Shown here in pieces: positions 35,880 to 49,596 of a stretch of DNA of 64,000 nt. How positions within the stretch are numbered: the first letter of the stretch is position 1; the number at the start of each line of letters is the position of its first letter. The notes below the pieces were generated by a model, which was not told where the DNA came from, did no database searches, and saw only the letters and a program-made list of their open reading frames with translations. The DNA comes from Valencia hispanica (Eukaryota > Chordata > Actinopteri > Cyprinodontiformes > Valenciidae), in assembly GCA_963556495.2 (NCBI GenBank), contig OY747710.1:34455000-34518999 (forward strand), written 5' to 3'. A program made the position numbers and the translations under genes.

Positions 35880-36498
35880 AGTGTGTACGGTTATAGACAG
35901 CTTTGTGGAACAGAAGTTAGTTAAATGGCAGCTGGTGGACCTGATAGAGAGGTATAGAGCTAAGGATGTTTAATTGTTTTAGTTAAAATATCACTTAATA
36001 CATTAAATCTAATCTAATTAAATCTAAATCTAATCTTTGACATTCATGCACATTCGGTTTTTAATGGAATAGATGCAAAGGGAATACCGGCCCTGATGAC
36101 CTTGCCCCAACTTCTTCCCTCCCAAGCCTACAGAAAAGGCCACAAAACAATTCGGCATTTGTTGGAAGAGGCCCGACGGGTATTCTTAGAAATCAGACCT
36201 GTAAGTAACATTTCTTGTGTAACTTGTTATGTTGTTCCACCTATAAGTCTTCATATGAACAGATATGTTCATTTTAATATATATGCCTGTCTTCCCTCCT
36301 TTTGCTTAGTTGTAGGTTGGAACAAACATGGTGGAGTTCCTGGCGGAGGCTGGGGCTACAACAGCCTACCCTTTTGAGTTGCTTTTGGGGGATGAGAGTG
36401 CCTGTCCCCAGGCATTTGTTGTCTTTTTGGGAAAGGCAATGAAACAGTGCACACTCCTTGGGGCAGTTGATGAGTGCTTCAAAGCCTTTCATGTTTAA
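35880..36498 (+). pseudogene. Spliced gene remnant of outer element
   Basis: Exon 36073-36200 begins after an AG and ends in a perfect GTAAGT; it reads 'IPALMTLPQLLPSQAYRKG' and 'IRHLLEEARRVFLEIRP'. Exon 36316-36498 begins after 'gttgtag', is in the same phase (0), and reads 'FLAEAGATTAYPFELLLG', 'KAMKQCTLLGAVDECFKAF' and stops at TAA 36496-36498. An upstream open piece at about 35890-35971 reads 'VIDSFVEQKLVKWQLVDLI' but has its own stop. The pattern (P-x-x-LLLG ... LGAVD-x-CFKAF) resembles the inner gene's (P-x-LILLG ... FADALSVFFDAFYVFN). Function unknown. Confidence 0.5.
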
Positions 36499-37264
36499 AC
36501 TGGTTTTTAAGGTTCTTTGATGGCTATTTTTGTAGTAAGTATAAGTGTAAGTATAATAGTATAACATTTTAACTAAATATTTTTATAGTAATTGCAACTG
36601 AAATTATTTTAATTGTAATAACAAAAAATTACTTATTAAACAATACAAATTTAATGATAATATTCTAATATTGCACACAGGCCAAACATGCCATAAATGT
36701 ACAGATACAGCATTTATTTTAAAGCATTATGTTCTAAGATTTATGATTTACAAACATTTATTGTAAATATTATCAATTACTAGTCATTGGATCAAGGAGG
36801 AAAAATAAATGCAATAACAAATAAGTTAGGTGAATATAACCCAGCAATGAGTAAAAAAACATGATTGATGGGTAAAAAAAATACCCAACCTATATAGAAG
36901 TTCAACCCAAGGGTTTGGTTAAGATAACCCAACAGTTGGGTTATTTAATCAACCCAACTGTTGTGTTGATTATCCCAACCCAACAACTAGGTTAAGATAA
37001 CCCAGTGTGGTGTTCGACCACTATGTACCCAGTGCCTGAGTAAAAGTTGGGTTGTTTTCAACCCAATCTTTTTAAGAGTGTACAGTCAGTCAGAGTATAA
37101 GCTCAGCCAGTGGCAATGTTTAGGACAGAGACAGGGTTAAACGCTGAAAGATAGGGCCAAGTGCAGACTACAAAGTGTGCAAGCAGCTGGGTTTTAATTT
37201 TAAAGCATCGACTTTCGTCCGTTTGAGCGATTTGATGCCTGAACGCGCTGACCGGTGTGAACGT

Positions 37265-37979
37265 GCCATTAGTCAATTCCTTCCTCTGTATGGTATTAAA
37301 TTGGCCTCCAGTAACAACGTAAAGAACCATTACATTATTTTTGACCAAGACATGACATCCAAATCCTATATTAAACAGGTTTCTAAGATTTCTTTCACCT
37401 CCGGAATATTGTTAAAATTAGAAACATCCTGTCCAGGATTGATGCGGAGAAACTAGTCCATGCATTTGTTACTTAAAGGCTGGACCACTGCAATGCTTTA
37501 CTATCAAGAAGTCCACAAAATGCAATTAAAAGCCTTCAGTTGATCCAAAATATTGCAGCAAGAGTTCTGATGAATATTAAAAAGTAAGATCACATTTCCC
37601 CTGTTTTAGCTTCCCTTCATTTGATCCCTGTTAAATCCAGAATAGAACTTAAGATCCTCCTTCTTACATAAAAAGCCCTTAATAGTCAAGCTCAGTCATA
37701 CATCAGAGATTTGATTGTTCCATATGTTCCCAACCGAGCACTTCACTCTTAGACTGCATGTTTACTGGTGGCTCCTAGGATTTCTAAAAGTAGAATGGGA
37801 GGCAGATCTTTTAGTTATCAGTCACCTCTCCTGTGGAACCAGCTCCCAGTTTTTTGTCCAAGATGCAGACATTGTGTCTACTTTTAAGACCAGGTTTAAA
37901 ACATTAATTTTTAATAAAGCTTATAGTTAGAGTGACTTAGGTCATCCTGAGCTATCGCTGTAGTTATGCTGCTATAGGC
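37265..37979 (+). pseudogene. L2 LINE relic, RT C-terminal part
   Basis: Same family as 7429-12060, opposite orientation. Words such as 'GIKLASSNNVKN', 'IIFDQDMTSKSYIKQVSKI' and, further on in other frames, 'FVQDADIVSTFKTRFKTLI' and 'FNKAYS' follow the intact order. Frameshifts and stops are frequent. After the coding end, the 3'UTR is cut by a MITE at 37983 and resumes at 38675. Confidence 0.8.
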
Positions 37980-37982
37980 TTA

Positions 37983-38674
37983 CCCCTAATTTCCACTGCA
38001 TGCTCTCCACTCCGCCACGCACTCCACAGCTGTTTACAACTTCCACTGCATGTGCTCTAGATATGCTCTGCTCCGGTCCAAAGCCCAGTGGTGCTCCTAG
38101 AAGAATGCGTAACAGTTGCTAGATTTTACGATTAAAGCCAGAAAAAAGGCAGAAAAAAGTAAAATCAAAGTATTTTATGATTTTTCCACTTTGGGTATTA
38201 GTTTCTCTTCGTCCATGTTGTCCTGTTGCTTTTCTCTCATATCTGAATAACATAGTTGGTGACCCACGCACCTACTATCTCTTGTGTAGCAGGAAATTAC
38301 ACAATAGCTTTCAGAATTAAATACCTTTTGATTATATTATGTCTGTAAATTATGTATAAACACGCATTGTTATTTTAGACAACATATACGTATAAATATA
38401 TGCAATTATATTAATATAGCTATGCATACAAAAAAATCTAGTCTGTCTTTATTGATTTATTTTGAAAAAACAGATGTTGTGCTTGTTCGGTATCCTGTTG
38501 GTGCTGCAAACTTGCTCCGGCATCCGGAAAAAATAGGGTTGATTATTTTTTTGCCGGACACCTGAGGAAGTTTGGAGTCGCTCGGTGGCGGCAGTGGAGA
38601 TGCACTCATTTACTACAAAGGGAGAGTTTTTGCTGGGCCGTGCGTGGCGGTGCGCATGCATTGGAAATTAGGGG
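37983..38674. mobile_element. TTA-flanked MITE (PIF/Harbinger-like)
   Basis: 692 bp with inverted ends of 21 bp and one mismatch, starting CCCCTAATTTCC and ending GGAAATTAGGGG, flanked by TTA at 37980-37982 and 38675-38677. A three-base TTA/TWA duplication is the hallmark of PIF/Harbinger elements. No transposase frame inside. It splits the 3'UTR of the L2 copy. Confidence 0.88.
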
Positions 38675-39060
38675 TTAGACTGTTGGAGGACAGACTGGTC
38701 ACTTTTCTTCACTCTGCTACTTTCTCTTGTACTACTCTCTAGTTCCATTATTTTGCTGTTATTTCGACTGTTAATTTTGTCTTTATTCAGTGTTTTTCTC
38801 TCCATAGAAGCTACACCTGGTTTGGTATCCTGCTTAGCTACAATGCCCTGTTGGACAGGGGGCATCGACTGGGATGATGCTCCCAGTAACTCAACATCTT
38901 CTGTGTCTGGTTATCAACTTTTTACTTTCTTTAATATAGAAAGTACTCTTACATCCGTTCTTTTGTTCTTTCTGTGTCATTGCTCTGTCTTTTAGAAGCC
39001 CCAGAAGGTCGTGGGAGATGGCCACTCGTTCTGAGCCAGGTTCTGCTGGGGGTTTTAGTT
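38675..39060 (+). mobile_element. L2 LINE 3'UTR, continued
   Basis: Resumes the L2 copy after the MITE. Reverse-complement matches to the 7429-12060 element include 'ggaggacagactggtcac', 'ctacaatgccctgttggac', 'catcgactgggatgatgct' and 'tcgtgggagatggccactc'. It lacks the final 300 bp or so of the UTR. Confidence 0.8.
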
Positions 39061-39228
39061 TTGAATCTAGTTCACCAACTTTTTAGTTGAGTGCAAACAA
39101 CCAAAAGAAGACTTCACTGAAGAAGAACAGTTCAGTGGCTGATGAATAAATGAATCTAATCTCATCCTAATTTGTGTGAACTTTACTTTCAGGAACCTCA
39201 TGCAGTGTGGGAACTTTGTTAACATGCA

Positions 39229-39540
39229 GTAAGAGAAAGTCGAATTAGTGCCTTAGTCTGACTGATGTCAAACTTTTGAAATGCATGTATACACCTTAGT
39301 CTGGCTGAAGTGTAATCGGACTGGACTTCTCTTAATCGGAGAAATGCACCCAGATAATGCGGTTCGAAAATCAAATTTCTTTGCATGTAAACTCAACCCC
39401 GCCTTAGCTGAGCTATTCACAGGAAGTGACGAGACTGCGAAACCGGGAACAACAACACCTGTACACAGAAACACTGCAGTAACAATGAATGTAACACAAT
39501 CAAACAGTACAATGCTTCCAAAATAAACAGTGCTTCAGCA
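39229..39540. mobile_element. Possible MITE fragment
   Basis: Words 'ttagtctggctgaagtgtaa' and 'atcggactggacttctctta' then 'tttctttgcatgtaaactca' resemble a fish DNA-element family with repeated cggact/agtctg motifs. Ends and target duplication were not resolved. Confidence 0.3.
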
Positions 39541-42500
39541 TTGTTGTCATTCAGTTCTTCACTCATTGTACATATCCTGCCTTTTTTTCATCTGCTTAAT
39601 TGCTGCCAGCATTTGTTTACTATCTGTGTGACTCTCTAGTCCAACCCAAAGAATGCCAGAGCAAAAGGTTACACGTGGCCACCTCGCGGATTCAAACACA
39701 CTTCATTCGATGATTTCATAAAACTACGATAAAGACTTGCTTTCTGGTTAAGCTATTAGTTCGATTATTGCCAAAATTCGATTTAGATGGGCATCTAAAC
39801 TTACTGAATGAAGCGAAGAAGGTTTTAGGCAACATTCAAGTACTTATTTGTTAAATGAGTCACAAAAAGTGATGCAAAAGAGCTATAGATCATTTTTTTC
39901 AAATTGCTTCAGGCTCGTTAAAGAAAGAAAACAAAACACAATTTTAGAGCATTTTTATTACATTTGTTATGTAGTTCGATATTTGCATAGTTGTTCTGTC
40001 TCTGCATTTAAATTGATTCACTCAAATTGTATATGTCACTGGAGTCTGTCTTCACAGAAATGTGGATTAAAGTTTAATTAGATTTTGGCTAAGCAGATTA
40101 AGTAAACATAATGACCCGCTTAGAGTTTTTGTAATCTTCTGAAACATGATGGTTTGCCCTGGGTACAGTATTTTAACACATGATCACATTATCAGGGTAT
40201 TTGAAAAAGCTGAACTACTTTGCAGTATAACAATCTAGGAACAGATACATTCACTTCCCAGTTGAACATTTCATTTCACGTACACAGATCATTCAGGTAA
40301 CTAGTAATTTACCATCTTAGCAGGATTGTAAATAAAGCTAATAAAATTGCAAGGTGAAGAGACAGACCTCTGTCACTACAAGCCTGTTGCATCGTCCCCA
40401 GTTTGGCCAGTCTGTAGCAATAATGTCCTGTCGTTATCAATAGCTGACTCCACATTCTCTTTGACAGATACACAGTAGACAAGTTGGCTTCACACAATTC
40501 TGAGAAGCGATTAAGCCAGTCTTTAGGAGAGTCACAGTGACATCATTGGTGGTTCAAAAGCCTTCTCTAAACCAAAAAGAGCATTAGAATGCATTTCATG
40601 CTTTGCTCACTGAAAAGTGCAGAGCTGAAATTTACACCTTATTTGATGTCCGTCTCCCTGCTGTTAATTGGTAAAAGGATCCCTGACCCTTTTGATCTCC
40701 TCCACAATCCCCTAAATGCCCAAGTCTGCTAAACTGTTCAGCAGGAGATATACCCTGCAGTTGCCCTGCAATGTAAAGACTCTCTCACTTCTTCACTGCC
40801 CCCCTCGCTTTTTTAAACTCTATCCTTTTCAGTTTTCTTGCCTTTTGGTTTACATCCAGGCTGAGGAGAAATAAGAGATGACAGTTGTTACAGATATGCT
40901 GGTTTAATTACTTGTCAGCTTATAGCCCATATCTCTGCTGCCCAACGCTGAAGCTTAACTTTTTTCTAGTAGCTTAAAGCATGACCAGCCTGCAGTGCTT
41001 TAGTATTTAGCCATAAAACCCAGGAAATCTGAAAGATAAAAAAGCACGAACAGCTTTTCTAATTTTATGGGGGAAGAGTGGGCAGTTTTCTGTCACTGTT
41101 GGAACTGGCTTTCTCTCTGTTCCCCTCTGTGCAGCAGTGACAGAAGAGGAGGGGGAAATAGAAAGAATCTTGTAGAGAATGAAATTACATCACATGAAGG
41201 GGTTCATTGGTGTAGGATAAGCAGAATGTTACTTACAGCCTCTTTGCCAATGTGGACACATTTAAGTCTTTTTGCAAATTGATAGATGTGCTCAAGAATG
41301 ATTTCTTTTTTTCTCCTTATTTTTTGGGGGGGGGGAGGCGGGTCTGCTCAAACTCTCAAATCCAATTAAGAGCATTCGGGAAGCTCTGCTTATTTTGCAA
41401 GGTTCTTCACTTTTGCTATTGTGAAACTACAGTGAATTTATGGTGGCTGCAGTTGTATACAGGACGGCTTATAAAAATGTAACACCTCATGAAATCCTAT
41501 ATATGTTGCAGTTCCTTTGAACAGCAGATTATTTGAGTCATGCCAATAACAGCTATAATTTTATTTTAGAGCCAGAAATCCTACAAAGGTTTAAAGCATG
41601 AAACAAAAAAATCACAATCGCCCTATTCATTGTTTTTCAAAGCAGATAAATCATTTTAAAACATACTTTCTGACATAAAATGAACTTTTTAAACATATCG
41701 TAAAGACTGCATATGCACATTTTCATAAGGATGTTGACAAGCATATAATAATATAACTGGATGATCTTAAAGCCTTTTGATGTTTATGTCTGAGAAGGAA
41801 TTTTTCTCATGAAAAAACAGACATTTATAATGGAAATGTGTTAAAATGATGACAAAGTATAGTGAGCCCTCTAGCTCCAATGCAGAAAACATGGGTTAGG
41901 TCTGTGGAAGTAACCACAGCTGAAGAAGGCAGGTTTTTCTTACCCACTAAAAAACAATCCTGGAAACATATTTTCCCCAGAGTTAAAGGTACAAAAGTAA
42001 GAATGAAAGTACAATACAGTTTATCAGGATGACGAGGATGAATTGCTAGAGCATGGAGTTTACAGCCAGACTACCAAGGCAACTATGGTAAATAATACAT
42101 TTGTGAACATAAAGTTCATGACGTAAGAAACTGTTTTCTTTTCCAGCGGTTTTGACTTTTCATGTATCGTCTGTGTGCAATATTAGAATATCTACTGTAC
42201 CGATGTCTTCAAATCATGCAAATTCATTGCCCACTCTCTCCAAATTATCTTTTTGTGTTTTCCAACAGTAAATAGCTTCTGCTGTGAGAAACTGCGACAT
42301 AATATTATGTCTTAGATTAGGTGAAGAAAAGTAAGACCACAATCCATGCACGGTTTGCTAATATATTGTAGACTACTCTGGTGAAAAATATGTGTGGAGT
42401 GCTGACTCCTGTGAGCATCAAAGTGGCATTTCTGGTAAGAATTGGAGCAAACATTGCTATACAATGTCTATGTAAATGCTATCAGAATTTTATTGTGTCA

Positions 42501-43287
42501 AACAACAAGTTAGTCACAAACTTTCATCCATCACTATGATGAAAAACAGGCACACTGGGCTTAATGGGCATAGAGTGTGCTGGTTTGGCTACAAGCTGCT
42601 GCTCTCAAACCTTCTTGTGTGATTTTTTTTTCATGAAATTTGACATTCTAAGTGAAACCTCATCACTCTTCTGCAACTTTTGACAATGTTCTTGGGAGTC
42701 CAATCCCAAATGGCTGTGTCAGGGATTAACAACCTTCATACATGTGGTACCCCATCTATGACTATGCTACATGCTGCCCCATAATTATTCTTTTTGTTAT
42801 TAAGCTTGAACAGATAATGTGTTTTTACTATAGAGAAACCAAACACAAGATGTGAGATTTGAATAATTTGCATACCAATTTTAACACATATTTAGATGAA
42901 ATTAGTTGTATTACTACCATCAACGTGACTGCTTGATAGCCAGAGAAAGGTCAAGTAATTTGAGAGAGTTATATTTAATAAAAAGAAAAAAAACATAATG
43001 AAATGGTCACTGGGGTTACTGGTATAGTAGTGATAACAAAGAAATCAGCTATGGCAATATAACTGGTTTAACAAAAGAACTAATGATTTAGATGTATCAC
43101 AGAGCCTGAAGGACAATCATGTTTTTCCAAGCACTATAAACTCAAGCCAAGCCTGCAAACTCAGTCTAGACTTAGATAAACAAGCTGAGGCTACATTTCA
43201 TGTTTGACACATAAACAAACAAAAAACTGGGCTCATTGTCCATTTCAACTGCAGAAAGAAAAAAAATGACGTATTTGGTTGCAGTAT
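39541..43287. other. Unique DNA; possible conserved element at 40560-41010
   Basis: No gene or clear repeat. The part 40560-41010 is complex, moderately G/C and without microsatellites ('ggtttaattacttgtcagct', 'ctgcagtgctttagtattta'), so it may be conserved non-coding DNA. A G-run of 10 lies near 41326. Short frames at 41067-41482 look meaningless. Confidence 0.3.
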
Positions 43288-43440
43288 GAACAGTGTTGGG
43301 GTTGTTACTTAAAAAAAATAATCCATTACATATTACTCATTACTTCTCAAAAAAGTAATCCCTTACATTACTTAGTTACTATTTTTTAAAGTAACTTAGT
43401 TACATTACTAGTTACACTACTCTTGCATCGTTCTAAAACA
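43288..43440 (+). mobile_element. hAT-type end fragment
   Basis: Starts 'cagtgttggggttgttactt' and continues with repeated 'taatccattacat', 'agtaatcccttacattactt' and 'agttacattactagttac' words, typical of one end of a large fish hAT family. The rest is missing. Confidence 0.6.
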
Positions 43441-43575
43441 TCATACCTGAAATGAATGCCGAGATGAATAAAAGAAAATTATGTCAGAACAAGAGTTATA
43501 ATATATATATAGAAACTACAAATACAACCCACAAATATATTTTAGACACATGTACACATATCTACACAAATATCC

Positions 43576-43577
<2 letters not shown>

Positions 43578-43644
<67 letters not shown>
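43578..43644. repeat. (AT)n microsatellite
   Basis: Uninterrupted AT run of about 66 bp. Confidence 0.97.
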
Positions 43645-43649
<5 letters not shown>

Positions 43650-43743
43650 AAAAGATGTGAACAAAAAAGTTTAAAAAAATGTATATACACAAACATCTAA
43701 GAACACAAATAAGAAAGAAAACATCTATATAAAATGGCTGACA

Positions 43744-43960
43744 GAGCTATTAGGATTAGGTAGGAGTACTTTATTAATTCCATAAGGGAAATTTCCTTGT
43801 TGCAGCAGCAGCACTCAAAAACACAAATGAAAGCAACTCACACACACATAACAAAAAAGAAACTGTGCAATTAAATAAATGAGCTCAATATACACACATG
43901 TAGGACAAATACACAATGATTAAGAAGAAATAGCAGTGTATACAACAAGTAGTGTATTTT
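43744..43960 (-). mobile_element. LINE 3' end fragment
   Basis: The plus-strand text 'gagtactttattaattccat' and 'aagggaaatttccttgttgc' is the reverse complement of a common fish non-LTR 3' end ('gggaaatt...aataaagta'). No coding part remains, so the clade (RTE- or L2-like) is uncertain. Confidence 0.5.
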
Positions 43961-44014
43961 AAAGTTGGTCATTTAAAATATGCAAAAACATAAAAATAAA
44001 AAAATGACCCTGTC

Positions 44015-44108
44015 CCTCCAAAGAATCGGAATCGAGAATCGTTTGGAATCGGAATCAAAACAAGAAATCGAAATTAGAATCACCTAAATTCAAACGATGC
44101 CCAACCCT
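44015..44108. mobile_element. hAT-type right end fragment
   Basis: Repeated 'aatcggaatcgagaatcg' words followed by 'caaacgatgcccaaccctaa' match the right end of a fish hAT family with a TAGGGTTGGGCATCG-type terminus in reverse complement. Adjoins the Tc1 relic. Confidence 0.55.
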
Positions 44109-44111
44109 AAT

Positions 44112-44772
44112 ATTGACATGATATCACGCAGTTGCTGCAGATTTGTCGGCTGCACATCTATGATGATGCGAATCTCCCGTTCCACCACATCCCAAAGGTG
44201 CTCTATTGGATTGAGATCTGGTGATTGTGGAGGCCATTTGAGTACAGTGAACTTCTTGTCATGTTCAAGAAACCAGTCTGAGCTGATTCAAGCTTTATGA
44301 CATGGCGCATTATCCTGCTGGAAGTAGCCATCAGAAGATGGGTACACTGTGGTCATAAAGGGATGGACATGGTCAGCAACAATACTCAGGTAGGCTGCGG
44401 CATTGCAACAATGCTCAATTGGTACTGAGGGGCCCAAAGTGTGCCAAGAAAATCTCCCCGACACCATTACACCACCAGCCTGAACCGTTGATACAAAGCA
44501 AGATAGATCCATGCTATCATGTTGTTGACACCAAATTCTGACCCTGCCATCCAAATGTCGCAGCAGAAATCAAGACTCATCAGACCAGGCAACATTTTTC
44601 CAATCTTTTATTGTCCAATTTTGGTAGGCCTGTGCAAATTGTAGCCTCATTTTCCTGTTCTTAGCTGACAGGAGTGGCACCCAGTGTGGTCTTCTGATGC
44701 TGTGGCCCATCTGCCTTAAGGTTCGACGTGTTGTGCGTTTAGAGATGCTCTTCTGCATACCTTGATTGTAAT
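44112..44772 (-). pseudogene. Tc1-like transposase relic, catalytic part
   Basis: Minus-strand frames 44570-44791 and 44288-44554 give, in order, '[19 protein letters not shown]', 'NVAWSDES' (first Asp), '[16 protein letters not shown]', 'GYFQQDNAPCHKA' (second Asp) and, in a third frame, 'PDLNPIEHLWDVVE' (Glu). This is a DDE transposase of Tc1 type, a different subfamily from the copy at 51467-53071. Frameshifts lie between the frames. The N-terminal part continues at 46113-46519 beyond an inserted hAT. Confidence 0.85.
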
Positions 44773-46112
44773 CAGGGGTGGACTGGGACAAAAAATTAGC
44801 CCTGGCATTTTCTGTCCAGACCAGCCCACAACATTATCAGCCCACACTACATAAAAGTCCACAAATCTCGCAGCATCCCCTTTCATATCATTTACTATTT
44901 TTATCATTTTAGAGCGGGTGCGACAGCAGTTTTGGCATTCTATTTCCCGTCTCACTGTTTCCGGTTGCCTGTTAACGCGAAGCAGTCTAAACAAAAAGCC
45001 CCCCAAAAAGAAAAAGTTAAAAGAAAAATGTCCAAAAATTGTATGCCTGTTTAAATTAATGACCAATCACAAACACGAAACGGTATTCAAGGGTCATTTG
45101 TACTTCACATTGCATTGAATTATCTAATGCAAATCTTTAATTGCGTTTTTCTCAAAATGAGTTTTTTCCAACATTCAAAACGAATAATCTTTAAATCAGT
45201 TATAGACACCAAACTTTCCACCATTGTTCAATGCTATGAGCTGAAAAAAAATTACAGAGCAATTTGTCAATCCATTGTTCTAAATAATATACAGTATAAT
45301 ATTTTGTGTTAAAAAAACAAGGCGAAAATGAGTTTTTTGGAGCTATACATACACTGTTTTTTGATTTATGAAGTAATGAAATGAAATAAACCTATTTCCC
45401 TCTGTAAAAAGTTTTTGATAACATATATGATTAGAAAATGTAAGAACATTTCAATCCGTCTCTCACCAATTTTGAGATGATAAGTTTACAAATATATGCA
45501 AATTAGCTCATTTTTGACCAGATTACATCTAATTTGCATATCTAAACAACATTTATATCAAAACTTCTAATACAAAATATGTTTGTTTTAATACTAGGAT
45601 TAAGTTTGTCAAGTTTCATGAAGGTATCTTGAAGCTAACTTTTTTCCCTATTCACCTGTAGTGTCTCCCCTTAATGTTTACTGTTGACATGGCAACCAGA
45701 GACCGCTGCCGTTAGCAGCTGTTAGCTAGCTTAGCTAAATCATCTGAACAATAATAACCGAAAGTATCACAATTTGACAAATTTACCTAAATCAACCGCA
45801 ACCACCAACAGTCAGCCCTTCAACTCTGGACTAAAATGTAGCCGAGCCAACTCCACACTAACGTTGCTTACCATGGATGGATGCACTGTCATGGCTCTCA
45901 TAGGCTGTCAGCCCATGATTGATTGACGATGACAAACATAGACCAATAATATGTGTCGATGCTGGCAACACACTGCTAGCCCTCTAGCCAATCGGCCGCC
46001 CCAATTGGAGGGAATTTAGAGAGAGGAAGAAAAAAAACAGCGGACCAGCCCACATTGGGTGATCAATGAACCAGGATGATGCCCGGTGTGCCAGATGGCC
46101 AGTCCACCCCTG
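44773..46112. mobile_element. hAT element inserted in Tc1 relic
   Basis: 1340 bp with terminal inverted repeats: CAGGGGTGGACTGG at the left and CCAGTCCACCCCTG at the right. The Tc1 text breaks off at the left end ('cttgattgtaat') and resumes at the right ('agtggttatttgag'). An 8-bp target duplication, expected for hAT, is not evident and may have decayed or been deleted. No transposase frame; non-autonomous. Confidence 0.8.
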
Positions 46113-46519
46113 AGTGGTTATTTGAGTTACTGTTGCCTTTCTATCAGCTCGAACCAGCCTGGCCATTCTCCTCTGACCTCTGGCATCAACAAAGCATTTT
46201 CGCCCACAGAATTACCGCTCACTGGATATTTTCAGACCATTCTCTGTAAACCTTAGAGATGGTTGTGCGTGAAAATCCCAGCAGATCAGCAGTTTCTGAA
46301 ATTCTCAGATCAGCTCGTCTGGCACCAACAACCATCCCACCTTCAAAGTCACTTAAATCACCTTTCTTCCCCATTCTGAGGCTCGGTCTGAACTGCAGCA
46401 GATCGTCTTGACCATTTCTACATGCCTAAATGCATTGAGTTGTGCCATGTGATTGGCCGATTATAAATTTGCGTTAACGAGCAGTTGGACAGGTGTGCCT
46501 AATAAAGTGGCCAGTAAGT
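46113..46519 (-). pseudogene. Tc1-like relic, N-terminal part and end
   Basis: Continuation of the element at 44112-44772. Reverse-complement text encodes a decayed helix-turn-helix part, and the outer end 'gtgtgcctaataaagtggcc' plus 'agtaagtgta' is the typical terminus of this Tc1 subfamily. The opposite terminus near 44.1 kb is missing. Confidence 0.75.
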
Positions 46520-46802
46520 GTAGACGACGACCTAAGTTTTACATAAGACTCCTGAATTAGCTTTGGGCTATAAGAACTAAAGACTTGGCTCGTAGTTGAG
46601 GTTTGGGACTCAAGTCTCATTCATATGTATTCAGGGATGAAAGTAAGCCAGTTAGAAGGCCTTAACAAGTGATGTGCATCTTCTCCCTTGAGAGGGTGCA
46701 TTTGATTTATTATTCATGATGTTTGCAGACCTCCTGCTAATGCTATAAAAGTCTGTTTATATTGGCTACAGTGTTATATTATAATAATGACTATACATAC
46801 AT

Positions 46803-49018
<2,216 letters not shown>

Positions 49019-49596
49019 AAACCAAGTTGGTTCTATTAGATTTAAGCGCTGCCTTTGATACAGTAGACCACTGTATTCTTTTAACCCGTTTAAAACAGAT
49101 TGGACTCTCTGGTGCTGTTCACAAATGGTTTACATCCTATCTCACAGACTCACAGACAGGACTTCTATACTAAGTTTAGATACCTGCTCCTCTAGGGTCC
49201 ACAGGATTACATGTGTTATGCCCCAGGGTTCAATTTTAGGCCCAGTGCTTTTTAACCTCTATATACTCCCTCTTGGCAGGGTCATCGGAAGACATGGAGT
49301 TAACTTTCACAGTTAAAGAACATTGCCAGAGTCCGCCCTATTCTCTCCCGGGCCAACACGGAGACACTGATGCATGCTTTTATTTCCAGTAAAATAGATC
49401 ATTGTAATGCCCTGCTTTCTGGTCTTCCCAAAAAGAGTATATCAGGTTTACAACTTCTACAAAATTCAGCAGCATATGTCCTGACAAAGACCAGGAGGCG
49501 GGAGCACATTCCACTTGTTTTAAACTTATTGCATTGGCTACCCATATGTTTTAGGATAGTTTCTAAGTTTATTTCAATGGTTTTTCAGTGTCTTAC
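49019..49596 (+). pseudogene. LINE reverse transcriptase relic, first part
   Basis: Begins with '[19 protein letters not shown]', the first catalytic RT block, then after a frameshift '[15 protein letters not shown]', '[15 protein letters not shown]'. The expected YADD block and what follows are deleted: the text jumps to 'NIARVRPILSRANTETLMH' and 'FISSKIDHCNALLSGLPKK'. It ends in 'SKFISMVFQCLTG' where a TTAA element is inserted. L2-like clade. It resumes at 50208. Confidence 0.88.

Larger units (their letters stand above)
30411..37080 (+). mobile_element. Outer AACCCA-rich DNA transposon (6.7 kb)
   Basis: The left end ('tactctacaaaatacc', then repeated aaccca/tgggtt words) and the right end in reverse complement ('cactcttaaaaagattggg', then the same words) form imperfect inverted ends more than 100 bp long; the inner piece 'gggtaatcttaactattgtt' on the left matches 'gggttatcttaacctagttg' on the right. 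TA follows the right end. It carries plus-strand exons near 35.9-36.5 kb and is interrupted by the CACTG element and a SINE. A very short possible first exon, ATGAGCAAG before gtatgt, sits at 30687-30695. Superfamily not recognised. Confidence 0.7.
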
